Shown: positions 37,446-48,994, counted from the first letter of the stretch. The stretch is 64,000 nt of DNA from Tardiphaga alba (GCF_018279705.1 NZ_CP036498.1:2683001-2747000); one strand, 5' to 3'. Made by a program: numbers and translations. The notes: generated by a model from the letters alone, not told the origin.

Positions 37446-37822
37446 GCCGCTTCCTCGTTACGCGTCGGGCGGATCAGCACTTCGGCTGAAATACCGAGCT
37501 CTTTGTGCAAGCGGCGGATCATGTCGATGGACAGTCCGCGTTTGCGGTTCATGATTTCAGCAACACGGGCGCGCGTGCCGATCAGCGGTTCGAGATCCTT
37601 GCGCGTCAAGCCAAGCTGCTCCATTCGAAACTGAATGGCATCGATCGGATCGGGCGTGTCCATCGGATAGGCGCGGCTCTCGTAAGCATCGATCAATGTG
37701 ATCAGTAGATCGAGCCGGTCGCCATCCGGTGTTCCGCTTTCGGCGCCCCAAAGGCGCTCGACCTCAGCCATTGCAGCTTCATGGTCGCTCTCGCTTCGGA
37801 TCGGCTTCAGGTCATTTGTCAT
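37442..37822 (-). CDS. higA: HigA-type antitoxin (XRE-family HTH)
   Basis: A 126-aa protein. The C-terminal 60 residues carry the helix-turn-helix FRMEQLGLTRKDLEPLIGTR and ARVAEIMNRKRGLSIDMIRR, matching HigA antitoxins of the COG5499 type, which bind the toxin through the N-terminal part and repress their own promoter through the HTH. ATG 37822 overlaps the toxin gene by 11 nt, the usual toxin-first order in higBA. The convergent rlmE stop overlaps its own stop. Regulation is probably by binding the palindrome upstream of higB. Confidence 0.9.
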   Translation of the reverse strand: MTNDLKPIRSESDHEAAMAEVERLWGAESGTPDGDRLDLLITLIDAYESRAYPMDTPDPIDAIQFRMEQLGLTRKDLEPLIGTRARVAEIMNRKRGLSIDMIRRLHKELGISAEVLIRPTRNEEAA

Positions 37823-38135
37823 GCTGCACCTTGGTTACGTCGATCTTGTCATAGGCTTTGTGAGTGCCGAGCCATTTGATCCAGACTGTCGCCGCGTTGA
37901 AATTGACCGACACGACGAGGCGATAGTCGTTGCCTTTGATGTTGAAGACGATCCGCTCTGAAGTGACGATGCTCGCGGTAACGTAACGACGTTTGATGTC
38001 AGCGGTTGTCTTCCACTCGGCCTTGCTGACTTCGTCAAACCAGGCATCGAGCGCAGCCTTCACCGCCGGCTGATCTCTGTGGCCAGCCAGAGAGGCGACG
38101 AACCTCAGCAAGGTGCTACGGGCAATGACCCTCAT
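37812..38135 (-). CDS. higB: HigB-type toxin (mRNA interferase)
   Basis: A 107-aa RelE/HigB-fold protein. The segment AWFDEVSKAEWKTTADIKRR and then RIVFNIKGNDYRLVVSVNF is typical of HigB mRNA interferases, which cut mRNA on the ribosome. ATG 38135 is chosen; a GTG at 38141 would add two residues. The gene precedes higA and overlaps it. A -10 box GATAAT (38144-38149) ends 8 nt before the ATG, so the transcript would have almost no leader. Catalytic residues cannot be confirmed without an alignment. Confidence 0.88.
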   Translation of the reverse strand: MRVIARSTLLRFVASLAGHRDQPAVKAALDAWFDEVSKAEWKTTADIKRRYVTASIVTSERIVFNIKGNDYRLVVSVNFNAATVWIKWLGTHKAYDKIDVTKVQHDK

Positions 38136-38143
38136 GGACACAA

Positions 38144-38169
38144 ATTATCATGCTCCCAATATGGGAGCA
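38144..38169 (-). promoter_or_regulatory. higBA promoter and palindromic operator
   Basis: Read on the minus strand: a -35-like TTGCTC, a 15-nt spacer and GATAAT (38144-38149) just before higB. The palindrome TGCTCCCAATATGGGAGCA (38151-38169) covers the -35 and spacer, arms TGCTCCC and GGGAGCA. Placement fits autorepression by the HigA antitoxin. The spacer is short, so the exact promoter boxes are uncertain. Confidence 0.65.
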
Positions 38170-38175
38170 ATAGTT

Positions 38176-39666
38176 TTACCCCAGTCGCTGATCGCGCGTA
38201 TCTTCCGTCGTCTCGCTGGCGGCCTTGGCGGCGGCGTGCTCTGCGCCTTTCTTCTCGCCCTTGCGGCTGGCGATATCGACGGCTTTGCGGCCGGAGATTT
38301 CTGCGCCAGCATCGGCAGGCATCTGCCAGAAGAACCAGGCAGATGTGGCTGATATCAGCGCCACCACGAGGAAGGCTGGCGCAAAATCGCCGGCCGAAAG
38401 CTCCGTCATGCCGCGCCAGACCATCGTGCTCTCCACGCTGAACGCGCCGATGGCGACGCCGGCAGAAATCGAGAGTTGCTGGGCGACTGCGGTGAGCGTG
38501 GTGGCGCGGCTGAGTTGCGCCGGCTCGACTTCCGCAAACGCCACCGTGTTGATGGCGGTGAATTCGAGCGAGCGGAAGAAGCCGCCGACCAGCAGGATCA
38601 AGAGGATCAGTGTCAGCGGCGTGGAGATCGTGAACAGCGCGCAGACCGCGAGGAAGACCGAGCTGACGAGCGCATTCACGGTCATCACATTGCGGAAGCC
38701 GAAGGCGCGGATGATGCGTGTCGCCAGCGTCTTCATGCCCATGGCGCCGACCGCCGAGCCGAAGGTGACCATGCCGGACTGGAACGGCGACAGGCCGAAA
38801 CCGATCTGCATCATCAGCGGCAGCAGGAACGGCAGCGCGCCGATGCCGAGGCGGAACAGGAAGCCGCCGATGATCGCCGCACGCAGCGTCGCATAGCGCA
38901 TCAGCGAGAAGTCTAGCACCGGCGAGGCCGTGCGCTTGGCATGGATGAGATAGAGCACCATCGAGACGGTGCCGATGATCAGCAGCGCGGCGATGATCTC
39001 CCATGGCAGCAGATTAAGGCCGGCGACCGAAAGGCCGAAGGCAATGCCGGCAAGGCCGACGCCGGCCAGCACGAGGCCGAGCAGGTCGAAACGCTCGGGA
39101 TTGTCCGACTTGATCGGATCGATATAGCGCTGCGCCAGATAGATGCCGAGAAAGCCGATCGGGATATTGATCAGAAAAATCCAGTGCCACGAGGCGTAAG
39201 TGGTAATGAAGCCGCCGAGCGGCGGTCCGATCACGGGCCCGATCAATGCAGGGACCGACATCCACGCCATCGCATTGACGAGGCCGGCCTTGTCGATGGA
39301 GCGCACCAAGACGAGACGCCCCACCGGCGTCATCATCGCGCCCCCTAAACCCTGGATGATGCGCGCGACGACGAAATGCGTCACCGTCTGCGACAGCGCG
39401 CAGCCGATCGAGCCGACCATGAACACGCCGATAGCGACGGAGAACACGGTGCGTGCGCCGAACCGGTCGGCGGTCCAGCCGGAGGCGGGGATGAACACGG
39501 CGAGGGAGAGCAGGTAGGAGGTGATCGCCAGTTTCAACGTCAGCGGGCTGGTACCGATATCGGCGGCAATCGCCGGCAGCGATGTCGCGATCACCGTGGA
39601 GTCCATGTTCTCCATAAAGAGTGCGGCGGCGACGATCAGCGGGATCAAACGTTCCTTGGACATCAT
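38176..39666 (-). CDS. MFS drug-efflux transporter, DHA2 (EmrB/QacA) family
   Basis: A 496-aa membrane protein with about 14 hydrophobic segments, the DHA2 number. Motif D1 LFMENMDSTVIATSLPAIA is at the N-terminus, motif A region SGWTADRFGARTVF follows, and RIIQGLGGAMMTPVGRLVLVR is the motif-B Arg segment. It exports drugs or metabolites by proton antiport. The likely start is ATG 39666 (MMSKERLIPL); the frame opens earlier. No membrane-fusion partner is next to it. Its downstream neighbour is the higBA operon, separated by 40 bp that hold the higBA promoter. Confidence 0.9.
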   Translation of the reverse strand: MMSKERLIPLIVAAALFMENMDSTVIATSLPAIAADIGTSPLTLKLAITSYLLSLAVFIPASGWTADRFGARTVFSVAIGVFMVGSIGCALSQTVTHFVVARIIQGLGGAMMTPVGRLVLVRSIDKAGLVNAMAWMSVPALIGPVIGPPLGGFITTYASWHWIFLINIPIGFLGIYLAQRYIDPIKSDNPERFDLLGLVLAGVGLAGIAFGLSVAGLNLLPWEIIAALLIIGTVSMVLYLIHAKRTASPVLDFSLMRYATLRAAIIGGFLFRLGIGALPFLLPLMMQIGFGLSPFQSGMVTFGSAVGAMGMKTLATRIIRAFGFRNVMTVNALVSSVFLAVCALFTISTPLTLILLILLVGGFFRSLEFTAINTVAFAEVEPAQLSRATTLTAVAQQLSISAGVAIGAFSVESTMVWRGMTELSAGDFAPAFLVVALISATSAWFFWQMPADAGAEISGRKAVDIASRKGEKKGAEHAAAKAASETTEDTRDQRLG

Positions 39667-41491
<1,825 letters not shown>

Positions 41492-41671
41492 GGAACTCAC
41501 GGGAAAAGCTCAGCTTTTCCTGCCTAAATTGGGCCGCATGAATGGTCCAGAAAACACCCGTATTCGCCTCATACGCGTGCGGCCGATTGCTTGCGCGCGT
41601 TTGGACCTTTCCCGGTGCCGCCTAACGCGGTACCGCTCGCCCGCATTTTGCCAAGCACATTGGAGACTTTC

Positions 41672-42298
41672 ATGGCCATCGAATGGACCGAAGAGCGCGT
41701 TGCGGCTCTCGAAACCCCGCAGATCAAGAACCTGCGCGAGAACGCCCTGAAGCGCGACGTCGCCGCTCTGGCCGAACTCTGCAGTGCTGAACTCGCCAAG
41801 CGCAATGCCGACAAGCCGCGCCGCATCGGCCAGCCGCGCTCGGAGGCCAAGCAATTCGAACACGACATGGCCGACCAGATCGCCGCCGTCGGCAAGACGC
41901 TGGCCGAGAAATACGATCTCTCGGAAGCGACCGCCAAGGCGAAGTCCGAAGGCGTGAAGGGCTTCAAGGCCCACAAGCTGCTCGATTCCAAGGGCTCCGC
42001 AAAACTCGGCGGCATGCAGCGTGACGGCTCGGTGGCCGTGGATCGCTACATCTCCTATCGCCGCGGCAAGGATATCGTCACGCTCAGCGTGTTCCTGCTC
42101 AAGGATCAGCCGCTCGAGAGCCACGAATTCCAGGTGATTGCGCCGCTGACCATGCTCGATGGCGGCAAGCCGGTGGCGGAAATCCGCCCGACCGCAACGC
42201 CGGCGCAGAAGCAGTCGGCCGATGGGGGCCTGTCCTTCAAGGATCTCGACAGCGCCGCTGCGGCATTCGATGCCGTGCTGGCGAAGATCGCTGCCTGA
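41672..42298 (+). CDS. Hypothetical protein, charged, no recognised domain
   Basis: A 208-aa soluble protein starting MAIEWTEERVAALETPQIKN. The N-terminal half is helical and charged (NLRENALKRDVAALAELCSA), with a SRPR-like ADKPRRIGQPRSEAKQFEHD; the C-terminal half is beta-rich. I recognise no catalytic motif. Coding is supported by GGAGA 9 nt before ATG 41672 and by strong third-position GC. It follows guaB, and a short inverted repeat ends the unit. Proteins like this seem common near guaB in the group, but I cannot assign a function. Confidence 0.7.
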   Translation: MAIEWTEERVAALETPQIKNLRENALKRDVAALAELCSAELAKRNADKPRRIGQPRSEAKQFEHDMADQIAAVGKTLAEKYDLSEATAKAKSEGVKGFKAHKLLDSKGSAKLGGMQRDGSVAVDRYISYRRGKDIVTLSVFLLKDQPLESHEFQVIAPLTMLDGGKPVAEIRPTATPAQKQSADGGLSFKDLDSAAAAFDAVLAKIAA

Positions 42299-42302
42299 TA
42301 CC

Positions 42303-42352
42303 GCGCATGATCCCGAAAAGCGGCTTCCGGTTTTCGGATCAGATCATGCGCC
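42303..42352. repeat. Inverted repeat, 'GCATGATCCCGAAAAGTGG' family, copy 2
   Basis: GCGCATGATCCCGAAAAGCG ... CCGGTTTTCGGATCAGATCATGCGC: outer and inner arms pair as in the copy at 36608. It begins 5 bp after the stop of the hypothetical gene. Confidence 0.85.
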
Positions 42353-42454
42353 AGTAAAACAGACGGGTTTACGGATTGAACGCGGCGCGCGATCATCGCG
42401 GGCCGCGTTTTTGTGTCCGGCGTTCATCACAACAAGAAGCAGGAGGAAACATCC

Positions 42455-43479
42455 ATGTCCGCATCGGCCAAACGCGTCGTTCTCGCATCACGCCCCCATG
42501 GCGAACCCGGCCCGTCGAATTTCCGCATGGAGGACTTTGCCGTGCCGAAGCCGGGCGAGGGCGAAGTGCTGCTCCGCACGATCTGGCTATCGCTCGATCC
42601 CTATATGCGCGGGCGCATGAATGACGGTCCGTCCTACGCTGCACCGGTGCCGGTGGATGGGGTGATGGAAGGTGGCACCGTCTGCGAGGTGATCGCCTCG
42701 AACAATCCGGGCTTTGCTGCCGGCGATATCGTGCTGTCGCATTCGGGCTGGCAGACGCATGCCATTTCCGACGGCAAGGGCCTGCGCAAGATCGATCCGA
42801 AACTGGCGCCGATCTCCACCGCTGTCGGCATTCTCGGCATGCCGGGCATGACGGCTTACACGGGGCTTCTCGCCATCGGCGATCCGAAGCCGGGCGAGAC
42901 GGTGGTGGTGGCTGCCGCCTCGGGCGCGGTGGGATCGGCGGTCGGCCAGATCGCGAAGATCAAGGGCGCCAAGGCGATCGGCATTGCCGGCGGCGCGGAC
43001 AAGTGCCGCTATGTGGTGGAAGAACTCGGCTTCGACGCCTGCATCGATCACCGCGATCCCAATTTCGCAGCGAAGCTTAAGGACGCATGTCCCGATGGCA
43101 TCGACGTGTATTTTGAGAATGTCGGCGGCGATGTGTTTGAGGCGGTGTTTCCGCTGCTCAACTTCTTCGCGCGTATTCCGGTCTGCGGCCTGATCGCGCA
43201 ATATAACGACACGAGTTCGACGGCGCCGAAATGGGCGGGCGCGATGATGCGCAACGTGCTCACCAAGCGCCTGAACTTCCGTGGCTTCATCGTCCGCGAT
43301 TTCGCCTCCATGCATGGCGATTTCCTGCGCGACATGGGCAGTGGGTGCGCGAGGGCAAGGTGAAGTATCGCGAATATGTCACCGAAGGACTGGACAGCGC
43401 ACCGACCGCCTTCATGGGCCTGCTGAAGGGCCAGAATTTTGGCAAGCAGCTGGTGCGCGTCGGGCCGGACAAGGCATAG
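42455..43479 (+). pseudogene. NADP-dependent oxidoreductase (MDR family), single frameshift
   Basis: A zinc-independent medium-chain reductase of the prostaglandin/leukotriene reductase (CurA-like) type. The NADP motif is VVVAAASGAVGSAVGQIAKI, followed by GIAGGADKCRYVVEELGFDA. AGGAGGA precedes ATG 42455. The first frame ends after HGDFLRDMGS at 43363, but the family C-terminus (WVREGKVKYREYVTEGLDSA) continues in another frame to 43479. One missing base near 43337-43341 (ATGGGCAGTGGG where ATGGGCCAGTGGG is expected) explains it. With the base restored the protein is 341 aa, the normal size. The change is either a genuine mutation or a sequencing error. Confidence 0.85.
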
Positions 43480-43493
43480 CGCGATCCTCCATC

Positions 43494-43579
43494 GTCGACC
43501 CCGGGCTTGTCCCGGGGATCCACGTCTGGACCCGAATGCGAGAAGACGTGGATGGCCGGGACAAGCCCGGCCATGACGA
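43494..43579. repeat. Inverted repeat, 'CCGTCATGGCGGGCTTGTCCC' family, copy 2
   Basis: GTCGACCCCGGGCTTGTCCC at the left and GGGACAAGCCCGGCCATGAC at the right, with inner ATCCACGTCT and AGACGTGGAT arms. It starts 14 bp after the oxidoreductase stop. Confidence 0.88.
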
Positions 43580-43666
43580 AACGAAGCGACATGGAACCCG
43601 ACCGCATCCTCGCGGGTTCCAGTTCCCGGAAGCCGGCGCATCGCCGGCGGGCTGAAGGGAATGTCG

Positions 43667-44017
43667 ATGTCTGTTCAAATGGTCCTGTTGCCGGTTTTCG
43701 TCCTGGTGGCGATTACGCTGGGCATGTTTTTCGTTACGGGCTTGCGCAGCGGCGGCGTCGGGCGCAATGACGCCCGCGAGCTGCCCAATACCGCGCCGCA
43801 GCTCGATCTCCTGTTTTACGCGCTGATTGCCCTCGGTCTGCCGCTGCGAAAAATCGATCTGGCGCTGGTCTGCCTGTCCTGGGTATTCGTGGTGGCTCGC
43901 TTCGTCGGCGCCGGTTTCTTCGCCGCCAACAGGGGATCGCAGGCCTGGATCGCCAGCGCGCTTGTATTGCTGGCCATGTGGTTCTACTTCGCGCTGCGGA
44001 TGCTGCTCCTGCTGTGA
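43667..44017 (+). CDS. MAPEG family membrane protein
   Basis: A 116-aa protein with four hydrophobic segments. The early GMFFVTGLRSGGVGRNDARE and the central NTAPQLDLLFYALIALGLPL, then LSWVFVVARFVGAGFFAANR, match small bacterial MAPEG (membrane-associated eicosanoid and glutathione metabolism) proteins. The AAGGGA at 43655-43660 favours ATG 43667 over ATG 43661. Function in bacteria is mostly unknown. It is followed 53 bp later by an RNA methyltransferase gene. Confidence 0.85.
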   Translation: MSVQMVLLPVFVLVAITLGMFFVTGLRSGGVGRNDARELPNTAPQLDLLFYALIALGLPLRKIDLALVCLSWVFVVARFVGAGFFAANRGSQAWIASALVLLAMWFYFALRMLLLL

Positions 44018-44070
44018 GGCTTATGCCGGAGGGCTGGGGCGGCGCCGATTCTCTGGACTGAAAGATCGCC

Positions 44071-45348
44071 ATGACACCCGCCGCCCGCCTGACTGCTGCC
44101 ATCGAGGTCATCGATGCCATCGATACCCAGCGCATTCCCGCCGCCAAGGCGTTGAAGGAGTGGGGCACCGCGCATCGCTTCGCGGGCTCCGGCGATCGCG
44201 CCGGCATTGCGGGCCTCGTCTGGGACGTGCTACGCCGTCGCGCCTCCAGCGCCTGGGTGATGGAGGATGAGACGTCGCGTTCGCGCGTGCTCGGCATGCT
44301 CAAGCTGGAGCGCGGCATGGATGCCGAGGCGATCGCTGCCATGTGCGACGGCAGCCGCTTCGCACCGGCGCAGCTCAGCGATGCCGAGCGCAAGGCGCTG
44401 GAGACGCGGACTGCCGAAGGCGCACCGGCGCACATCGCCGGCGATTATCCCGAATGGCTCGATGCTCAGCTTGCCGATGTGTTCGGCGATGACCGCGTGG
44501 CCGAGGCCGTCGCCATGGCCAGCCGCGCGCCGCTCGATCTGCGCGTCAACACGTTGAAGAGCAAGCGCGAGAAGGCGCTGGCCTCGCTCAAGCATCTCGG
44601 TGCGACCGAGACGCCGTGGTCGCCGCTCGGCCTGCGCATCGCGCTCGGCGCCGACGCACGCAATCCCGGCGTTCACGCCGAGGAGGATTTCATCAAGGGC
44701 GGCATCGAGGTGCAGGACGAGGGCTCGCAGCTCGCGGCCCTGTTCTCGGGCGCCAAGCCCGGCGAGCAGGTGATCGATCTCTGCGCGGGTGCCGGCGGCA
44801 AGACGCTGGCGCTCGGCGCCATGATGCAGGGCAAGGGCCGTCTCATTGCAACTGACGCCGACAAGCGTCAGCTGGCGCCGATCCACGAACGCCTGTCGCG
44901 CGCGGGCATCCACAATGCCGATATCCGCACGCCGAAGGGCGACGAGGATCCGCTATCCGATATCCGCGCTTCCGCCGATCTGGTCCTGATCGATGCGCCC
45001 TGCACGGGCACCGGCACCTGGCGCCGCAATCCCGATGCCAAGTGGCGCATGCGCCCGGGCGCGCTGGAGGTCCGCATCAAGGACCAGCAGGAGGTGCTCG
45101 ACCGCGCCGTGCAATTCGTGAAGCCGGGCGGCCGCATCGCCTATGTCACGTGCTCGGTGCTGCCGCAGGAAAACCGCGAACAGGTGAAGGGTTTTCTGGC
45201 CCGCCATTCCGGCTTCGCCGTCGCGCCGGCAGAGCAGGTGGTGTCGGCGCTGTGGGACAAGGCCGATGCTTTCGCCGCTGCGACGTATCAGTCGCCGGAG
45301 GGGCTGCTAATGACGCCGCGGAAGACGGGACGGACGGGTTTTTCGTGA
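44071..45348 (+). CDS. RsmB/NOP-type RNA (cytosine-5) methyltransferase
   Basis: A 425-aa protein. The N-terminal third (residues 1-130) is helical, partly NusB-like; the methyltransferase domain starts near residue 150. SAM motifs: LCAGAGGKTLALGAMM, and VLIDAPCTGTGTWRRNPDAK (motif IV with catalytic-release Cys); YVTCSVLPQENREQV (motif VI, nucleophilic Cys). These are typical of RsmB-like rRNA m5C methyltransferases, targeting C967 of 16S rRNA in E. coli. The exact RNA target here is uncertain. The gene precedes sulP and guaA. Confidence 0.9.
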   Translation: MTPAARLTAAIEVIDAIDTQRIPAAKALKEWGTAHRFAGSGDRAGIAGLVWDVLRRRASSAWVMEDETSRSRVLGMLKLERGMDAEAIAAMCDGSRFAPAQLSDAERKALETRTAEGAPAHIAGDYPEWLDAQLADVFGDDRVAEAVAMASRAPLDLRVNTLKSKREKALASLKHLGATETPWSPLGLRIALGADARNPGVHAEEDFIKGGIEVQDEGSQLAALFSGAKPGEQVIDLCAGAGGKTLALGAMMQGKGRLIATDADKRQLAPIHERLSRAGIHNADIRTPKGDEDPLSDIRASADLVLIDAPCTGTGTWRRNPDAKWRMRPGALEVRIKDQQEVLDRAVQFVKPGGRIAYVTCSVLPQENREQVKGFLARHSGFAVAPAEQVVSALWDKADAFAAATYQSPEGLLMTPRKTGRTGFS

Positions 45349-45381
45349 GCGTGTTGAACCGCCAGAGCACCTAGCTCCACC

Positions 45382-45427
45382 GTCATCCTGAGGTGCCCGG
45401 CGTGGTCGCTGGGGCCTCGAAGGATGA
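45382..45427. repeat. Inverted repeat, 'CTCAGGATGA / TCCTTCGAG' family, copy 4
   Basis: CCGTCATCCTGAGGTGCCCG pairs with CCTCGAAGGATGATGG at the right through a short loop. It follows the RNA methyltransferase stop by 33 bp. The rest of the 286-bp gap up to the SulP gene (45428-45634) shows no gene. Confidence 0.82.
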
Positions 45428-45634
45428 TGGCTCATAGATTGCGCCGCACCTTCGTCTCCGTTACTCTCCGCTCATTCTCTCGGACCCGGTGCAAATCCGG
45501 GTGGCTCTTCCGGCCGCCGACCCGCCGGACAACGCAAAATCCTGGCCTTTACATACGGACCCATCGCGGCCGTCAGCCTTTTTGCGCGCCTCACGCGTCT
45601 TTCACGCCTGAGACAAGAAAGTTCACACATCACC

Positions 45635-47119
45635 ATGGATATGGTTCATCTGCGGAGCGAATGGGCTCCGAACATCACCCGTGAATTGCTCGCGGGCACC
45701 GTTGTCGCCCTCGCGCTCATTCCCGAAGCAATCGCCTTTTCGATCATCGCCGGCGTCGATCCCAAGCTCGGCCTCTATGCCTCCTTCTGTATCGCCGTCG
45801 TCACCGCCTTTGCCGGCGGGCGGCCGGCCATGATCTCGGCAGCGACCGGCGCCACCGCGCTGCTGATGGTCGGTCTCGTGAAAGAGCACGGCATCAACTA
45901 CCTCTTTGCTGCCACCATCCTCACCGGCATCATCCAGATCATCGCCAGCCTGATGCGGCTCGGCACCTTGATGCGTTTCGTCTCACGCTCGGTGGTCACC
46001 GGCTTCGTCAATGCGCTGGCGATCCTGATTTTCATGGCGCAGATGCCCGAGCTGCTGGGCCGCGGCCCCACGGTCTATGCGATGACCGCCATCGGCCTCG
46101 CGATCATCTATGGCTTGCCATACATCACCAAAGCCGTGCCATCGCCGCTGGTGACCATCGTGCTGCTCACCGCAGCATCCATGTATTTCGGCTTCGGCAT
46201 CCGCACTGTCGGCGACATGGGCGCGCTGCCCAATGAGCTGCCGTTCTTCGCGCTCCCGCAGGTGCCGTTCACGCTGGAGACGCTGTGGATCATCTTCCCG
46301 ACATCCTTCGCCATCGCCATGGTCGGCCTGCTGGAAAGCCTGATGACCGCAGCGATCATCGACGAGATGACCGACACGACATCGGACAAGAACCGCGAAT
46401 GTGCCGGGCAGGGCGCGGCGAACATCACCTCGGGCTTTCTCGGCGGCATGGCCGGCTGCGCGATGATCGGCCAGTCGGTGATCAACGTCTCTTCCGGCGG
46501 CCGCGGACGGCTCTCGACGCTATGGGCCGGCGCATTCCTGCTGTTCCTGATCGTCGTGCTCGGGCCTTACGTGGCGCAGATCCCGATGGCGGCGCTGGTT
46601 GCCGTCATGATCATGGTCTCGATCAATACGTTTCAATGGAAATCCGTCCGCACCCTGCTGACCCATCCGAAATCATCCAGCGTGGTGATGCTCGGCACCG
46701 TCGTGGTCGTGGTGGCCACCCATGATCTCGCCAAGGGCGTGCTGTTCGGCGTCATCCTCAGCGGACTGTTCTTCGCCCACAAGGTGACAAAACTGTTCGG
46801 CGTCACGTCCGTGCGCGCGGAGGGGGCGTTGGTGCGCATCTATACCGTCACCGGCCAGATCTTCTTCGCCACGGCCGAGGCGTTCCACACCGCGTTCGAT
46901 TTCCGCGAGGAGGACCTTGAAGGCGTCGTGATCGACCTCTCGGCGGCGCATTTCTGGGACATCACCAGCGTCAATGCGCTGGACCGCGTGGTTCTCAAGT
47001 TCCGCCATCACGGGATTCCGGTCGAGGTGATCGGCATGAACGAGGCCACCAGGACGCTGGTGGAAAGACTGGGCACCCATGACAAGGCCGGGGCGGCGCT
47101 GGGCGGGGCCGGGCACTAG
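45635..47119 (+). CDS. SulP family inorganic anion transporter with STAS domain
   Basis: A 494-aa protein. Some ten to twelve membrane segments (residues 15-385) include the SulP first-segment motif [20 protein letters not shown] and the conserved [15 protein letters not shown]. The C-terminal 110 residues, from about [19 protein letters not shown], form a STAS domain ([20 protein letters not shown]). SulP proteins transport sulfate, bicarbonate or other anions. The likely ion here is unknown. A gap with a repeat and other non-coding sequence lies upstream; guaA is downstream. Confidence 0.9.
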   Translation: MDMVHLRSEWAPNITRELLAGTVVALALIPEAIAFSIIAGVDPKLGLYASFCIAVVTAFAGGRPAMISAATGATALLMVGLVKEHGINYLFAATILTGIIQIIASLMRLGTLMRFVSRSVVTGFVNALAILIFMAQMPELLGRGPTVYAMTAIGLAIIYGLPYITKAVPSPLVTIVLLTAASMYFGFGIRTVGDMGALPNELPFFALPQVPFTLETLWIIFPTSFAIAMVGLLESLMTAAIIDEMTDTTSDKNRECAGQGAANITSGFLGGMAGCAMIGQSVINVSSGGRGRLSTLWAGAFLLFLIVVLGPYVAQIPMAALVAVMIMVSINTFQWKSVRTLLTHPKSSSVVMLGTVVVVVATHDLAKGVLFGVILSGLFFAHKVTKLFGVTSVRAEGALVRIYTVTGQIFFATAEAFHTAFDFREEDLEGVVIDLSAAHFWDITSVNALDRVVLKFRHHGIPVEVIGMNEATRTLVERLGTHDKAGAALGGAGH

Positions 47120-47139
47120 GCCAAAACACCCAAACTCCC

Positions 47140-47184
47140 CGTCATCCTGAGGTGCCCGGCCTATTCGCCGGGCCTCTAAGGATG
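47140..47184. repeat. Inverted repeat unit, 'CTCAGGATGA / TCCTTCGAG' family, copy 5a
   Basis: CCGTCATCCTGAGGTGCCCGG pairs imperfectly with GGGCCTCTAAGGATG at the right. It lies 20 bp after the sulP stop and faces the unit at 47212-47257 across 27 bp. Confidence 0.8.
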
Positions 47185-47211
47185 CTGGCTTGGCTACACA
47201 GTTTCCCGCCG

Positions 47212-47257
47212 CCGTCCTTCGAGGCCGGCGCTACGCGCCGGCACCTCAGGATGACGG
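47212..47257. repeat. Inverted repeat unit, 'TCCTTCGAG / CTCAGGATGA' family, copy 5b
   Basis: CCGTCCTTCGAGGCCGGCGC pairs with GCCGGCACCTCAGGATGACGG. It is the partner unit of 47140-47184, upstream of guaA. Confidence 0.85.
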
Positions 47258-47330
47258 CTCTCACTATCCTGCATGGGGATTCAGACCTTGAACCCTTGCG
47301 AACCAGCCTTTCGTCGCGTAATTCCTCGCT

Positions 47331-48938
47331 ATGACAGCCCCCAGCACATCCCAGCTTCCGTCCTCGGCCCACTCCGCCCATGTGGGTGCCGAGCATGACA
47401 AGATTCTGATCGTCGATTTCGGCTCCCAGGTGACGCAGCTGATTGCGCGCCGGGTGCGCGAGGACGGCGTCTATTCCGAGATCGTCCCGTTCAACAAGGC
47501 GGAGGCCGCCTTTGCCGAGATGAAGCCGAAAGCCGTGATCCTGTCCGGCGGCCCGGCTTCGGTGCTCGACAAGGACGCGCCCGCGGTTCCGCTGTCGATC
47601 CTCACCGCCGGCGTGCCGGTGCTGGGCATCTGCTACGGCGAGCAGACCATGGCGCAGCAGCTCGGCGGCACCGTCGAGGGCGGGCATCACCGCGAATTCG
47701 GCCGCGCCACCATCGAGATCACCGACGACTGCCCGCTGTTCGAAGGCGTGTGGGAGAAGGGCGGCAAATACGACGTCTGGATGAGCCATGGCGACCGCGT
47801 CACCAAGCTGCCGGAAGGTTTTCGCGGCGTGGCGAAAGCGCCGGGCTCACCGATCTCGGTGATCGCCGACGACGTCCGCAAGTTCTACGCGATGCAGTTC
47901 CATCCGGAAGTCGCGCATACGCCGGATGGTGCCAAGATCATCCGTAACTTCGTGCGCAAGGTGGCCGGCTTCACCGGCGACTGGACCATGCGCGCCTTCC
48001 GCGAGGAAGCGATCGAGAAGATCCGCGCCCAGGTCGGCAAGGGCAGGGTGATCTGCGGCCTGTCCGGCGGCGTCGATAGCGCTGTCGCGGCCGTGCTGAT
48101 CCATGAAGCGATCGGTGATCAGCTCACTTGCGTGTTCGTCGATCACGGCATGCTGCGCAAGGACGAGGGCAAGACCGTCGTGGATCTGTTCCGCGGCCAC
48201 TACAATATCCCGCTCGTGCATGTGGATGCGTCAAAACAGTTCCTCGGCGAGCTCGAAGGCGTCACCGATCCCGAAGTGAAGCGCAAGACCATCGGCCGCC
48301 TGTTCATCGACGTGTTCGATGCCGAGGCCAAGAAGATCGGCGGCGCGGATTTCCTCGCGCAGGGCACGCTGTATCCCGACGTGATCGAGAGCGTCTCCTT
48401 CACCGGCGGCCCGTCGGTGACCATCAAGTCGCATCACAATGTGGGCGGCTTGCCCGCGCGCATGAACATGAAGCTGGTGGAGCCGCTGCGTGAACTCTTC
48501 AAGGACGAAGTGCGCGACCTCGGCCGCGAACTCGGTCTGCCCGACATCTTTGTCGGCCGCCATCCGTTCCCGGGCCCCGGCCTCGCCATCCGCTGCCCCG
48601 GCGAGATCACCCGCGAAAAACTCGACATCCTGCGCGAAGCCGATGCCGTCTATATCGACCAGATCCGCAAGGCTGGTCTCTACGACACCATCTGGCAGGC
48701 CTTTGCCGTACTGCTGCCCGTGAAGACCGTCGGCGTCATGGGCGACGGCCGCACCTACGAATACGTCGTCGGCCTCCGCGCCGTGACGTCAACGGACGGC
48801 ATGACCGCGGACTTCTATGCCTTCGACATGAAGTTTTTGGGCGAGACGGCGACGCGCATCATTAACGAGGTGAAGGGCGTGAACCGCGTGGTGTATGACA
48901 TCACGAGCAAGCCGCCGGGGACGATTGAGTGGGAGTAG
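47331..48938 (+). CDS. guaA: GMP synthase (glutamine-hydrolysing)
   Basis: A 535-aa two-domain enzyme that aminates XMP to GMP with glutamine and ATP. Class I amidotransferase domain (residues 20-215): catalytic Cys in [15 protein letters not shown], His and Glu in [12 protein letters not shown]. Synthase domain: PP-loop [14 protein letters not shown] (about residue 245) and the C-terminal dimerisation region with [15 protein letters not shown], the family's fixed terminus. The first 15 residues ([17 protein letters not shown]) are extra relative to most homologues. A perfect hairpin follows the stop. Confidence 0.97.
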   Translation: MTAPSTSQLPSSAHSAHVGAEHDKILIVDFGSQVTQLIARRVREDGVYSEIVPFNKAEAAFAEMKPKAVILSGGPASVLDKDAPAVPLSILTAGVPVLGICYGEQTMAQQLGGTVEGGHHREFGRATIEITDDCPLFEGVWEKGGKYDVWMSHGDRVTKLPEGFRGVAKAPGSPISVIADDVRKFYAMQFHPEVAHTPDGAKIIRNFVRKVAGFTGDWTMRAFREEAIEKIRAQVGKGRVICGLSGGVDSAVAAVLIHEAIGDQLTCVFVDHGMLRKDEGKTVVDLFRGHYNIPLVHVDASKQFLGELEGVTDPEVKRKTIGRLFIDVFDAEAKKIGGADFLAQGTLYPDVIESVSFTGGPSVTIKSHHNVGGLPARMNMKLVEPLRELFKDEVRDLGRELGLPDIFVGRHPFPGPGLAIRCPGEITREKLDILREADAVYIDQIRKAGLYDTIWQAFAVLLPVKTVGVMGDGRTYEYVVGLRAVTSTDGMTADFYAFDMKFLGETATRIINEVKGVNRVVYDITSKPPGTIEWE

Positions 48939-48954
48939 TGCGGTAATCGGTTTT

Positions 48955-48983
48955 CATAGGCGGCAGTAAATCTGCCGCCTATG
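48955..48983 (+). terminator. Hairpin after guaA
   Basis: CATAGGCGGCAG pairs perfectly with CTGCCGCCTATG around a TAAAT loop (12-bp stem). It lies between guaA and the convergent DUF3883 gene. The T run on the plus side (GTCGTTT) is short, so intrinsic termination efficiency is uncertain. Confidence 0.65.
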
Positions 48984-48994
48984 GTCGTTTCCCG

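Noticed and set aside
45480..45560. Possible riboswitch or tRNA-like structure upstream of sulP (GGTGCAAATCCGGGTGG)
   Set aside because: It recalls B12-box or T-arm sequence, but no matching conserved core or acceptor pairing could be found.
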